17,355 bases of DNA from JAEZRQ01 sp049294415 (GCA_049294415.1 JBAQCS010000003.1:1-17355); one strand, 5' to 3'; numbered from the stretch's first letter, positions 6,155 to 13,748 are shown. Numbers and translations are program-made. The notes: generated from the letters alone by a model not told the origin.

Positions 6155-8212
6155 ATGTCCGAGACCATTACTCAAATTCGTAAACGATCCGGTGCTATTG
6201 CTGATTTCGATCAAAGCAAAATTACCCGTGCTATCATGCATGCTCAAGAAGCTCTTGATGTGAAAGATGATAAAGTAGCTGAAGACTTAAGTGACTTAGT
6301 TATTATTAAATTGTCTAAAAGATTTCATAAAAATACTATTCCAGCTGTTGAAGAAGTTCAGGATATTGTTGAAGAGACTTTAATTGAAAACAAACAAATT
6401 GCCCTAGCTAAGACTTATATTTTATATCGCGATCAACATCGTCAACTTCGTGATATTAATAAGGGAACATCTGACGAAAAGTTGATGGAAGATTATTTAG
6501 GTCGTGCTGATTGGCGCTTAAAAGAGAACAGCAACATGAGTTTCTCTGTTCAAGGTTTAAATAACTATATTGCTTCTGCTGTTTCTGCTCGTTATTGGTT
6601 AAATAAATTATATCCAGAAAATATTAGAGCTGCCCACGTTAATGGTGATTTACATATTCACGATTTAGGATTATTAGCCCCATATTGTTGCGGTTGGGAT
6701 CTTAAAGATTTGTTAATCAAGGGTTTTAAAGGTGTATCTGAAAAAGTTCAAAGCAAACCACCAAAACATTTCAGAAGTGCTTTAGGTCAGATTGTAAATT
6801 TCTTTTATACTTTGCAAGGTGAAGCAGCTGGTGCTCAAGCTTTTTCTAATTTTGATACTTACCTAGCTCCTTTTATTAGATACGATCACTTAACTTATAA
6901 AGAAGTTAAACAAGGCCTTCAAGAGTTCATGTTTAATGTTAATGTACCTACTCGTGTTGGTTTTCAGACCCCTTTTACTAACGTAACTCTAGATGTTACC
7001 CCTTCTAAATTAATTGGTGAAGAAAATGTCATTATTGGCGGCCAAGTTATGCCTGAACAATATAAAGATTTTCAAGCTGAAATGGATGTCTTTAATCAAG
7101 CTTTTGCCGAGGTAATGTTAGAAGGAGATTCTACTGGTCGTGTTTTCGGTTTTCCAATTCCAACTTATCAGATTGATAAGAAATTTGATTGGGATAGAGA
7201 ATGTCTAAAACCAATGTGGGAAATGACCGCTAAATACGGTGTGCCATATTTTTCTAACTTTGTTAATTCTGACATGGATAGAGATGATGCCAGATCTATG
7301 TGTTGCCGCTTGAGATTAGATAACCGTGAGCTTAGAAAACGTGGCGGCGGATTATTTGGTGCTAACCCATTAACTGGATCACTTGGTGTTGTAACTATTA
7401 ATTTACCAAGACTTGGTTATTTATCTAAAACCAAAGAAGAGTTCAAAGAAAGGTTACTAGCTTTAATGGAGATTGCCAAAGAAAGTTTAGAGATTAAACG
7501 TAAAGTAGTTGAGAAGTTTTCTGATGACGGGTTATATCCTTATTCACGTTTTTACTTACAAGATATTAAAGAACGTTTTGGTAGTTACTGGCAAAATCAT
7601 TTTAATACCATTGGTATTAATGGTATGAATGAAGCTGCTGTTAACTTATTAGGTCAAGATATTTCTACTCCTGAAGGACATGCTTTTGCAGCTGAAATTC
7701 TAGAATTTATGCGCGATAAGATGCGTGATTTTCAAGAAGAAAGTGGTAGTTTATATAATTTAGAAGCTACCCCAGGAGAAGGTTGTACTTATCGTTTTGC
7801 TAAAAAAGATAAGGAGGTTTATCCAGAAATAATCTGTGCTAATGATCAAGCTTTTAAAGATAATGCTACTCCTCCTTATTACACTAACTCTAGCCACTTA
7901 CCCGTTGGGTTTACTAATGATATTTTTACCGCCCTTGATTTACAAGATGATTTACAAATCAAATATACTGGCGGAACAGTTTTACATGGTTTCTTAGGAG
8001 AGAGAATTAAGGATGGAGATGCCACCAAGAAACTAGTTCATAAAATTATTGATAATTACAAATTGCCTTATTTCACGATTACTCCAACTTTCTCAGTTTG
8101 TCCTAAGCACGGTTATTTATCAGGAGAACATAAATTCTGTCCAAAATGCGATGAGGAAATTGGTTATGTTCCAGAGAGTGAAGTAGAAGCTAGACGCTTG
8201 GCTAATACCTAA
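6155..8212 (+). CDS. nrdD: Class III ribonucleoside-triphosphate reductase, catalytic part lacking the glycyl-radical tail
   Basis: Oxygen-sensitive reductase that converts NTPs to dNTPs using a glycyl radical. The 685-residue product starts with an ATP-cone (about 3-95; IRKRSGAIADFDQSKI). The 10-stranded barrel includes FNVNVPTRVGFQTPFTNVTLD, the MCCRLRLD cysteine loop (C383, C384; the thiyl-radical finger region) and GSLGVVTINLPRLGY. It ends with the zinc site C649-x2-H652 and C662-x2-C665, only 20 residues before the TAA. Every intact NrdD I know continues past this zinc site to an R-V-x-G-Y loop with the radical glycine; here that loop is missing and appears in the next gene (8251-8397), in another frame. 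After the stop the linker is almost pure A/T, which does not look like decayed coding sequence. Function should therefore require the partner protein and NrdG. No Shine-Dalgarno sequence. Confidence 0.95.
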   Translation: MSETITQIRKRSGAIADFDQSKITRAIMHAQEALDVKDDKVAEDLSDLVIIKLSKRFHKNTIPAVEEVQDIVEETLIENKQIALAKTYILYRDQHRQLRDINKGTSDEKLMEDYLGRADWRLKENSNMSFSVQGLNNYIASAVSARYWLNKLYPENIRAAHVNGDLHIHDLGLLAPYCCGWDLKDLLIKGFKGVSEKVQSKPPKHFRSALGQIVNFFYTLQGEAAGAQAFSNFDTYLAPFIRYDHLTYKEVKQGLQEFMFNVNVPTRVGFQTPFTNVTLDVTPSKLIGEENVIIGGQVMPEQYKDFQAEMDVFNQAFAEVMLEGDSTGRVFGFPIPTYQIDKKFDWDRECLKPMWEMTAKYGVPYFSNFVNSDMDRDDARSMCCRLRLDNRELRKRGGGLFGANPLTGSLGVVTINLPRLGYLSKTKEEFKERLLALMEIAKESLEIKRKVVEKFSDDGLYPYSRFYLQDIKERFGSYWQNHFNTIGINGMNEAAVNLLGQDISTPEGHAFAAEILEFMRDKMRDFQEESGSLYNLEATPGEGCTYRFAKKDKEVYPEIICANDQAFKDNATPPYYTNSSHLPVGFTNDIFTALDLQDDLQIKYTGGTVLHGFLGERIKDGDATKKLVHKIIDNYKLPYFTITPTFSVCPKHGYLSGEHKFCPKCDEEIGYVPESEVEARRLANT

Positions 8213-8250
8213 AATTTAAAAATATTAATAATTCAAATAATAAAAATATT

Positions 8251-8397
8251 ATGAGCCCAGTTCAAACACAAAGACAGGAGTGCATTGTTTACACTCGCGT
8301 AGTTGGTTGGTTAACACCAGTTAGAAATTTTAATCCTGGTAAGAAGAGTGAATATGGTGATCGTTGTACTTATGAAGTGGAAGAAAAAAACAGCTAA
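8251..8397 (+). CDS. Stand-alone glycyl-radical domain of class III ribonucleotide reductase (48 residues)
   Basis: A short gene in the 38-to-85-nt gap between nrdD and nrdG. Its product contains QECIVYTRVVGWLTPVRN followed by FNPGKKSEYGDRCTY. This matches the C-terminal glycyl-radical segment of class III reductases (general form CEVYSRVVGYLRPV..WN.GK..EF..R), and G19 (codon 8305-8307) is the predicted radical glycine. The preceding nrdD ends just after its zinc site and lacks this segment, so the two proteins together make one complete NrdD. It lies in a different frame from nrdD (a -1 relation), has its own ATG in an AT-rich context like the other starts here, and ends TAA. A -1 frameshift near 8209 could in principle fuse them through an Asn/Lys-rich linker, but no slippery heptamer is apparent. 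By analogy with GrcA/YfiD and pyruvate formate-lyase, it would dock on the truncated enzyme and be activated by NrdG. Confidence 0.85.
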   Translation: MSPVQTQRQECIVYTRVVGWLTPVRNFNPGKKSEYGDRCTYEVEEKNS

Positions 8398-8410
8398 ATA
8401 AAAGGAACCT

Positions 8411-8470
8411 GGTGTGGCGGGGGACTTTTTCCTTCGTCATCACGAAGAAAGAGCTGCTCGCCCATTTTTC
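8411..8470. repeat. GC-rich palindromic, REP-like patch between the glycyl-radical gene and nrdG
   Basis: This stretch is much richer in G+C than anything around it. It contains a hairpin core CTTCG-tcatca-CGAAG (about 8433-8448) with imperfect T/A pairing beyond it, and an outer TGGCG...CGCCCA pairing. CGTCATCACGAAGAA resembles the CGTCATCGCGAGGAG core of common bacterial REP elements, which when translated give RHxEER-type junk peptides; here the frame reads LRHHEERAA. It has no other copy in the window, so calling it an interspersed repeat is inference. Confidence 0.35.
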
Positions 8471-8482
8471 CTATCTAATTAT

Positions 8483-9202
8483 ATGATTATCGGTGGTTTA
8501 GAAAAGATGACTTTGATTGATTACCCTGGGCAACTAGCAGCAATTATCTTTACTAAGGGCTGTAATTTTCGTTGTCACTTTTGCTATAACCCCCTGCTTG
8601 TCTGGTCCGAGACGGAATCAGGCGAAAAGAAATATGAAAAAGGTTATTCCCAGTTTACTGAGGATGACCTTTTTCTTTTTTTAGAATCTAGAAAAGGGAA
8701 ATTAGACGGTGTGGTAATTACTGGTGGTGAGCCAACTATGCATCCTGATTTACCAGAATTTATAAAAAAAATTAGAGCTATGGGGTATAAAATTAAATTA
8801 GACACTAATGGCACTAATCCGGAAATGTTAAAAAATTTACTTGATCAAAAATTATTAGATTATGTTGCTATGGATTTAAAGGGATCTATGGAAAAATATG
8901 AACAAGTGGTTGGTGTAAAAATTAATTTTCAGAATTTACAAAAAAGTGTTAAACTTATAATTAATAGTGGTTTACCGCATGAGTTTAGAACAACTGTTGT
9001 ACCAGGATTATTAGAGGTAACTGATTTTGAAAAAATGGGTGAGATTATTTCCGGTGCCGATGCTTGGTATTTGCAAAAATTTAAATCAGATGTGGAATTA
9101 GTTGACCGTAGTTTAGAAAAGGCCCCAGCCTTTAGTACTCAAGAAATGTTGGAAATGGAAAATATTGGTAAAAAATATGTTAAGCTTTGTGAAGTAAGAT
9201 AA
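8483..9202 (+). CDS. nrdG: Anaerobic ribonucleotide reductase activating enzyme (radical SAM)
   Basis: Radical-SAM activase that uses a 4Fe-4S cluster and S-adenosylmethionine to place the glycyl radical on the reductase, here presumably on the separate 48-residue protein. Counting from the ATG at 8483 the product has 239 residues, with the cluster motif C27-x3-C31-x2-C34 in GCNFRCHFCYNP and the SAM-binding GGEPTMHPD segment further on. The family normally begins M-x-IGGLxKxxLIDYPG, which fits this ATG. The frame can be extended to a GTG at 8414 with AAAGGA 7 nt before it, but the extra 23 residues fall in a GC-rich REP-like patch and look like read-through of non-coding DNA. It follows nrdD and the radical stub and lies 5 nt before the next gene, consistent with one NrdR-controlled mRNA. 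Confidence 0.93.
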   Translation: MIIGGLEKMTLIDYPGQLAAIIFTKGCNFRCHFCYNPLLVWSETESGEKKYEKGYSQFTEDDLFLFLESRKGKLDGVVITGGEPTMHPDLPEFIKKIRAMGYKIKLDTNGTNPEMLKNLLDQKLLDYVAMDLKGSMEKYEQVVGVKINFQNLQKSVKLIINSGLPHEFRTTVVPGLLEVTDFEKMGEIISGADAWYLQKFKSDVELVDRSLEKAPAFSTQEMLEMENIGKKYVKLCEVR

Positions 9203-9207
9203 AAAAT

Positions 9208-9462
9208 ATGGAAAATACTCCAGAAAATAATCAGGGTAATGTTGACTCTATCATTGAGCAAAATAAATTATTGCGTCAGAATTTAGAGTTATCACAAGAA
9301 ATTTTAGACAGAACAATTTGGATTAAAAAATATCTGAAATGGCAGCAAATAATGGGCTACGTTAAAATTTTTATTATTGTTATCCCAATAATTATCGGTT
9401 TGGTTTACTTACCACCATTACTTAAAAGCTATTTTGATCAACTAGCTTCTTTATATAAATAA
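9208..9462 (+). CDS. Small single-pass membrane protein of unknown function
   Basis: I do not recognise this 84-residue protein. Residues 1-48 are polar and probably helical, with a heptad-like stretch IIEQNKLLRQNLELSQEILDRTI (about 15-37) that could form a short coiled coil. Residues about 51-70 (YVKIFIIVIPIIIGLVYLPP) form one strong transmembrane segment, followed by a short tail that reads as another amphipathic helix. No Cys and no signal peptide are present. It lies 5 nt after nrdG and 3 nt before the TraD/TraG-like ATPase, so tight translational coupling to the ATPase is likely. Because that ATPase has no membrane anchor of its own, an obvious hypothesis is that this protein anchors it, but nothing in the sequence proves this. 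Confidence 0.75.
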   Translation: MENTPENNQGNVDSIIEQNKLLRQNLELSQEILDRTIWIKKYLKWQQIMGYVKIFIIVIPIIIGLVYLPPLLKSYFDQLASLYK

Positions 9463-9465
9463 ACT

Positions 9466-11490
9466 ATGAGCAACAATAACGACATAGCTGTTTTCGCTCA
9501 AACTACTTATCGCAACGAATTCAAAAAATTTGGCATTAAAACTGACGACCGTCGCCGTCATATGTATTTGATTGGAAAAACTGGTATGGGAAAATCTACC
9601 ATCCAAGAAAATATGATAGTTGGCGATATTAGGGCTGGTCGCGGCGTGGCCGTAGTTGATCCTCATGGCGATTTGGCTGAAAAAATCATGGAGTACATTC
9701 CAGCTGAACGCTTGAAAGATGTAGTTTATTTTAATCCAGCTGATATCGACTTTCCGATTGCTTTTAACGTTGTAGAACACGTTGATTCTCATTTACAACA
9801 CTTAGTAGCTTCAGGACTCATCGGAGTATTCCAAAAACTATGGGCTGATTCTTGGGGGCCACGTTTGGAATATATTTTACGTAATGCTATTTTAGCTATT
9901 TTAGATTTTCCAGGTTCAACTTTGTTGGGCGTAGTTCGCATGTTATCTGATAAAGCTTATCGCAAAAGAGTTGTAGCTAATATTAAAGATCCAGTCGTTA
10001 AAGCCTTTTGGGAAAAAGAGTTTGCTTCTTACGCTGATAAGTTTGCTTCAGAAGCCGTATCTCCTATTCAAAATAAAGTTGGACAATTTTTGTCTAGCGC
10101 TTTAATGAGAAATATTGTTGGTCAGGCTAAATCGTCTATTAATCTGCGTGAGATTATGGATGAGGGTAAGATTTTAATCATGAATCTTTCTAAAGGTAGA
10201 ATTGGTGAAGATAATTCCGCTTTGCTGGGAGCTATGATGATTACTAAGATTCAGCTAGCAGCCATGAGTCGTGTTGATATTCCCGAAAAAGAGCGTCGTG
10301 ATTTTTATTTGTATATTGATGAGTTCCAAAACTTTTCTACCGATTCATTTGCTAATATTTTATCAGAAGCTAGAAAATATCGTTTAGATCTTATTCTGGC
10401 CCATCAATATATTGAACAATTATCTGAAAAAGTTAAGCCAGCCGTTTTTGGTAATGTAGGAACCATGGTTTCTTTTAGAGTCGGTTCAACTGATGCTGAA
10501 GAACTTGCTAAAGAATTTGCCCCAACCTTTACTGAAGAAGATTTAGTAAATTTGCCTAAATATGAAATGTATCTGAAATTAATGATTGATGGTGTAGCTT
10601 CTTCACCTTTTTCAGCTCGCGGACTACCACCACTTACTAGTGAAGAAAAAACTGGTCAGGAAGAAAGGGCTATTAGATATTCTAGAGAAAAATATGCTAC
10701 GCCCCGTGCTATTGTTGAGGAAAAAATTATGAGTTGGCATGATAGCGACGAAGAAGCTGTTGGCCCATCACATACCGCTAGTTCACAACCTAGAACTGAA
10801 AATAATCAATCATCGTCAGTAAATAATTATGTACCGACTAGGAGTAATGAAGATGGTTTTAAAACCAACTGTGCTTTATGTGGCAATGTAACAATTACCC
10901 CTTTTGAGCCAGATGGTGTTCGTCCTGTTTTTTGTAAGCAGTGTTTAAGCAAAAAGAAGGAAGAGAGAAAGGTGGAAATGGATAGTAAACAAAAAATAGT
11001 TACACCAGCTCCAAATAAACCAGCCCAATCATTTACTACCAGACCAACTCAACCAGCTCCTGTTAAAAATACTCCAGTTATTGATCCTAAGATTTCAGCT
11101 TATCAAGCTAGTCCTGCTCCAGTTTCAACTAGGCCAGCTCAAAACGCCCCGCAGACTGTTGTTTCTCAAAAAGTTGTCCAACAACCAGTTGCTCCGAAAC
11201 CAACTCTAGCCCCACCCTTAAACAGGCCTCAACCAGTAAGACCATCTGCTATGCCTGAAGCTATAAGTCCAGAGACAACAGATGCTCCTAGTTTTTCTTT
11301 AAGTAGTTTAGGTAATGCTAATCCTCTTAATTTTAAGGGGCGTCCTGATACTCATAAAAATATAGTTAAAGAGATAGTTGAGGAAATTAAAGAAGAAGTA
11401 GAGGTTAGTCAGAATGATGATAAATATCTTAAAGACTGGCCAACTGGCGAAGAGTTCAAAGAAGGGGAAGAAATTAAATTTGATAATTAA
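9466..11490 (+). CDS. TraD/TraG/VirD4-like DNA-translocating ATPase with C-terminal zinc ribbon
   Basis: HerA/FtsK-superfamily ATPase related to the coupling proteins of type IV secretion and conjugation, which pump DNA through the membrane. Walker A is GKTGMGKST (37-45), followed by VVDPHGDLAE. Walker B is FYLYIDEFQNF with D285/E286. A sensor-like segment LILAHQYIEQL follows, and the TraM-recognition-type region continues to about 390. The second half differs from classical coupling proteins: a Ser-rich linker, a four-cysteine zinc ribbon (C469-x2-C472, C490-x2-C493), then about 130 residues of Pro/Gln/Thr-rich low complexity and an acidic end. There is no N-terminal transmembrane helix; the 84-residue membrane protein 3 nt upstream could supply one. 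No relaxase, VirB4 or other transfer genes are in the window. The role (competence, conjugation or a chromosome-handling pump) is unresolved. The 674-residue frame is intact. Confidence 0.85.
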   Translation: MSNNNDIAVFAQTTYRNEFKKFGIKTDDRRRHMYLIGKTGMGKSTIQENMIVGDIRAGRGVAVVDPHGDLAEKIMEYIPAERLKDVVYFNPADIDFPIAFNVVEHVDSHLQHLVASGLIGVFQKLWADSWGPRLEYILRNAILAILDFPGSTLLGVVRMLSDKAYRKRVVANIKDPVVKAFWEKEFASYADKFASEAVSPIQNKVGQFLSSALMRNIVGQAKSSINLREIMDEGKILIMNLSKGRIGEDNSALLGAMMITKIQLAAMSRVDIPEKERRDFYLYIDEFQNFSTDSFANILSEARKYRLDLILAHQYIEQLSEKVKPAVFGNVGTMVSFRVGSTDAEELAKEFAPTFTEEDLVNLPKYEMYLKLMIDGVASSPFSARGLPPLTSEEKTGQEERAIRYSREKYATPRAIVEEKIMSWHDSDEEAVGPSHTASSQPRTENNQSSSVNNYVPTRSNEDGFKTNCALCGNVTITPFEPDGVRPVFCKQCLSKKKEERKVEMDSKQKIVTPAPNKPAQSFTTRPTQPAPVKNTPVIDPKISAYQASPAPVSTRPAQNAPQTVVSQKVVQQPVAPKPTLAPPLNRPQPVRPSAMPEAISPETTDAPSFSLSSLGNANPLNFKGRPDTHKNIVKEIVEEIKEEVEVSQNDDKYLKDWPTGEEFKEGEEIKFDN

Positions 11491-11499
11491 TTAAGTAAT

Positions 11500-11543
11500 A
11501 CCGCTCTAATAATTTTCTTAGCCTCTCCGAAAATGATAGTGGT
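11500..11543. other. Two-tier imperfect hairpin between the ATPase and exonuclease genes
   Basis: An inner stem ATTTTC (11512-11517)/GAAAAT (11529-11534) lies inside an outer stem ACCGCT (11500-11505)/AGTGGT (11538-11543) with one G-U pair. No T run follows, so it is not a standard terminator. It occupies most of the 63-nt gap and could be an mRNA processing or attenuation structure. Pairing was judged by eye only. Confidence 0.25.
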
Positions 11544-11553
11544 TTAAAAATAT

Positions 11554-12126
11554 ATGTATTTATTTTTTGATACAGAAACAACCGGTTTACCAGCTAATTA
11601 TAAAGCGCCAGCATCTGACTCGGATAACTGGCCACGACTCGTGCAGATTGCTTGGAGTTGGTATGATGCCTCTGGTAATGTTTGGGATAGTTATAGTTTT
11701 GTGATTAAACCAGATGGTTTTGTTATTCCCGAAGAAGTAGCTCGTATTCATCGCGTTACTCAAGAAAGAGCCGAACAAGAAGGCTTAGAACTTGATGAAG
11801 TATTAAGACATTTTGCTGAAGAAGTTAAAAAAGCTGAATTTGTGATTGGGCATAACGTTGATTTTGATGATAAAATTGTGGGAGCGGAATTTTTTAGACG
11901 TAACATGGAAAATGTTTTAGAGAATGCTCAGAAAATTTGTACCATGAAGAGCAGTGTTAATTTTTGCAGACTGCCTAACGGCCGCGGTGGCTACAAATGG
12001 CCTAATTTAAGTGAATTACATAATTGTTTGTTTAGTGATAGTTTTGCCGATGCCCACGATGCCTTAGTTGATGTCAATGCTTGCGCAAAATGCTTTTTTG
12101 AGCTAAAAAATAGGAACGCTATTTAA
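11554..12126 (+). CDS. DnaQ-like 3'-5' exonuclease (DEDDh family)
   Basis: Stand-alone 190-residue exonuclease of the DNA polymerase III epsilon/RNase T superfamily, which removes nucleotides from 3' ends. All acidic motifs are visible: ExoI FFDTETTG with D6 and E8, ExoII HNVDFDD with D105, and ExoIII AHDALVD with H168 and D173, the DEDDh pattern. There is no polymerase, GIY-YIG or helicase domain attached. Whether it proofreads, repairs or degrades RNA cannot be told from the sequence; the polypeptide is shorter than typical epsilon subunits and lacks an obvious beta-clamp or polymerase-binding tail. It follows the DNA-pump-like ATPase after a 63-nt gap and precedes the glycosyltransferase by 20 nt, so it may share their transcript. 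Start ATG 11554 places D6 where the family expects it. Confidence 0.9.
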   Translation: MYLFFDTETTGLPANYKAPASDSDNWPRLVQIAWSWYDASGNVWDSYSFVIKPDGFVIPEEVARIHRVTQERAEQEGLELDEVLRHFAEEVKKAEFVIGHNVDFDDKIVGAEFFRRNMENVLENAQKICTMKSSVNFCRLPNGRGGYKWPNLSELHNCLFSDSFADAHDALVDVNACAKCFFELKNRNAI

Positions 12127-12146
12127 GCTTTATATAATTAACACTA

Positions 12147-13733
12147 ATGACAGATTATCTTAAAATTGGCAAGGCGACTGAACTCTTTGGTCGCGATCGC
12201 CGCTTATATCGTTTTTTAGAGATGGTTCCGGGTATTTTATCTTTTGGAACTCTCTTTGTTTTAATTATTTTTTCTTACTTTAATCCAGTACTCGTGGCTT
12301 ATTTTTTGATTGCCTTTGACGTGTATTGGTTATTACAAGTTATTTATTTAGCACTATACCTAGTATCGTCTTATCGTAAGGTCAGAAAAAACTCTAAAGT
12401 TAATTGGCAGGAACGTGTTCAAAATTTACAGCCTAGTACTAATTTTCCAATTGAAGCACTAGTTAATAAAGGATATCAATATACCGACTTAAGACAATTA
12501 GTTATTTTGCCAACTTACAATGAAGACCTAGAAATTATTCGCACTTGTCTTAATGCTTTATTAGAAGATGGTTTTCCAACTGAACAGATGATTGTGGCTG
12601 TCGCTATGGAAGAAAGAGCAGGAGCAGAGGCCAAGGAAAGGGCTAAAGTAATTAGTGCTGAGTTTGCTTCTAAATTTGGACGCTTTATTATTACTTTTCA
12701 CCCAGATGGTATTGAAGGTGAATTGAAAGGTAAGGGGGCTAATCAAGCTTGGTGTGGCAAGCAAGTCAGGGCGGAAATAGTTGATAAAGAAAATATTCCT
12801 TATGATAAGATTTTAGTTTCAGTCTTTGATATTGATACTATTATTCGTCCTGGTTATTTTTATGCCCTGTCTTATAAATTTTTAACTATTGCTAACCCAT
12901 ATCATACTAGTTATCAACCAGTTCCTGTTTATCATAATAATATTTGGGGCGCACCATTTTTTTCTCGCGTAGCGGCTTCTTCTAACACTTTCTGGCAAAT
13001 GATGATGCAAATCCGTCAGGAGAAACTAGTGACTTATTCATCTCACTCCATGACCTGGCAGGCACTAGTAGATATTGGTTTTTGGTCAACTAAAATGGTT
13101 AGTGAAGATTCTAGAATTTTCTTTCACTGTTTGGTTCACTATAAGGGTGATTATTATGTAGAGCCATTATACGTGATGGTTTCCATGGATGTAACCTCTG
13201 ATAAGAGCTTTATGATGACCGCTCGCAGTCTTTATAAGCAACAACGTCGTTGGGCTTGGGGGGCTGAAAATGTAGCTTATTTAATCTTTAACTTTTTAAA
13301 GATGAAGCCTGAAAGTGGCCCTAAGTTTAATAAGAAAAGAATTTTTAGCCACATTCTAATTCAACTTTACGGTTTTCATTCCTGGGGAACTAGTGCTTTG
13401 ATTATTGCTGTCATTGGTTGGTTGCCAATGTTGCTAGGCGGTGATCGTTTTAACTCCACTGTTTTGTCTGGTAATTTGCCGGCCATTTCCTCAAATTTAA
13501 TGAACTTAGCTATGATTGGTATGATTTTGTCAGCCATCGTTTCTAATTTATTATTACCAAAACGTCCTAAGAAATATTCTATTTGGAAGAGCGTAGCAAT
13601 GGTGGTAGAGTGGGTTTTTGTGCCTGTTACTATTGTTATTTTTGGTGCCATTCCTTGTCTTGATGCTCAAGCTCGTTTAATGTTTGGTAAATATATGGGC
13701 TTCTGGGTAACACCTAAAGAGCGTCGTGATTAA
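12147..13733 (+). CDS. Cellulose-synthase-like GT2 membrane glycosyltransferase
   Basis: Processive-type family 2 glycosyltransferase, expected to polymerise or transfer sugars from UDP-activated donors at the inner face of the membrane. The 528 residues begin with two transmembrane helices (about 28-76). The cytoplasmic GT-A domain then carries the PTYNED loop (122-127), the metal-binding F-D228-I-D230 motif, the S-E-D321 catalytic base and QQRRW at 365-369, the QxxRW signature of BcsA, hyaluronan and curdlan synthases. About four more helices follow (416-435, 449-470, 480-510). There is no PilZ domain, so c-di-GMP control of the cellulose-synthase kind is not indicated. With the ligase-like protein at the left edge it suggests that the cell builds an envelope polysaccharide. 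The product cannot be predicted. A hairpin after the stop may end the transcript. Confidence 0.88.
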   Translation: MTDYLKIGKATELFGRDRRLYRFLEMVPGILSFGTLFVLIIFSYFNPVLVAYFLIAFDVYWLLQVIYLALYLVSSYRKVRKNSKVNWQERVQNLQPSTNFPIEALVNKGYQYTDLRQLVILPTYNEDLEIIRTCLNALLEDGFPTEQMIVAVAMEERAGAEAKERAKVISAEFASKFGRFIITFHPDGIEGELKGKGANQAWCGKQVRAEIVDKENIPYDKILVSVFDIDTIIRPGYFYALSYKFLTIANPYHTSYQPVPVYHNNIWGAPFFSRVAASSNTFWQMMMQIRQEKLVTYSSHSMTWQALVDIGFWSTKMVSEDSRIFFHCLVHYKGDYYVEPLYVMVSMDVTSDKSFMMTARSLYKQQRRWAWGAENVAYLIFNFLKMKPESGPKFNKKRIFSHILIQLYGFHSWGTSALIIAVIGWLPMLLGGDRFNSTVLSGNLPAISSNLMNLAMIGMILSAIVSNLLLPKRPKKYSIWKSVAMVVEWVFVPVTIVIFGAIPCLDAQARLMFGKYMGFWVTPKERRD

Positions 13734-13748
13734 GGTTAGGATTTTTCA

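Noticed and set aside
8414..8482. N-terminal extension of NrdG from GTG 8414
   Set aside because: The AAAGGA before the GTG is tempting, but the NrdG family starts at the MxIGGLxK segment (ATG 8483), and the extra residues come from a GC-rich REP-like palindrome.
9451..9792. 113-codon minus-strand ORF over the start of the ATPase gene
   Set aside because: It is antisense to the conserved Walker A region and its product has no recognisable features: a shadow of the real gene.
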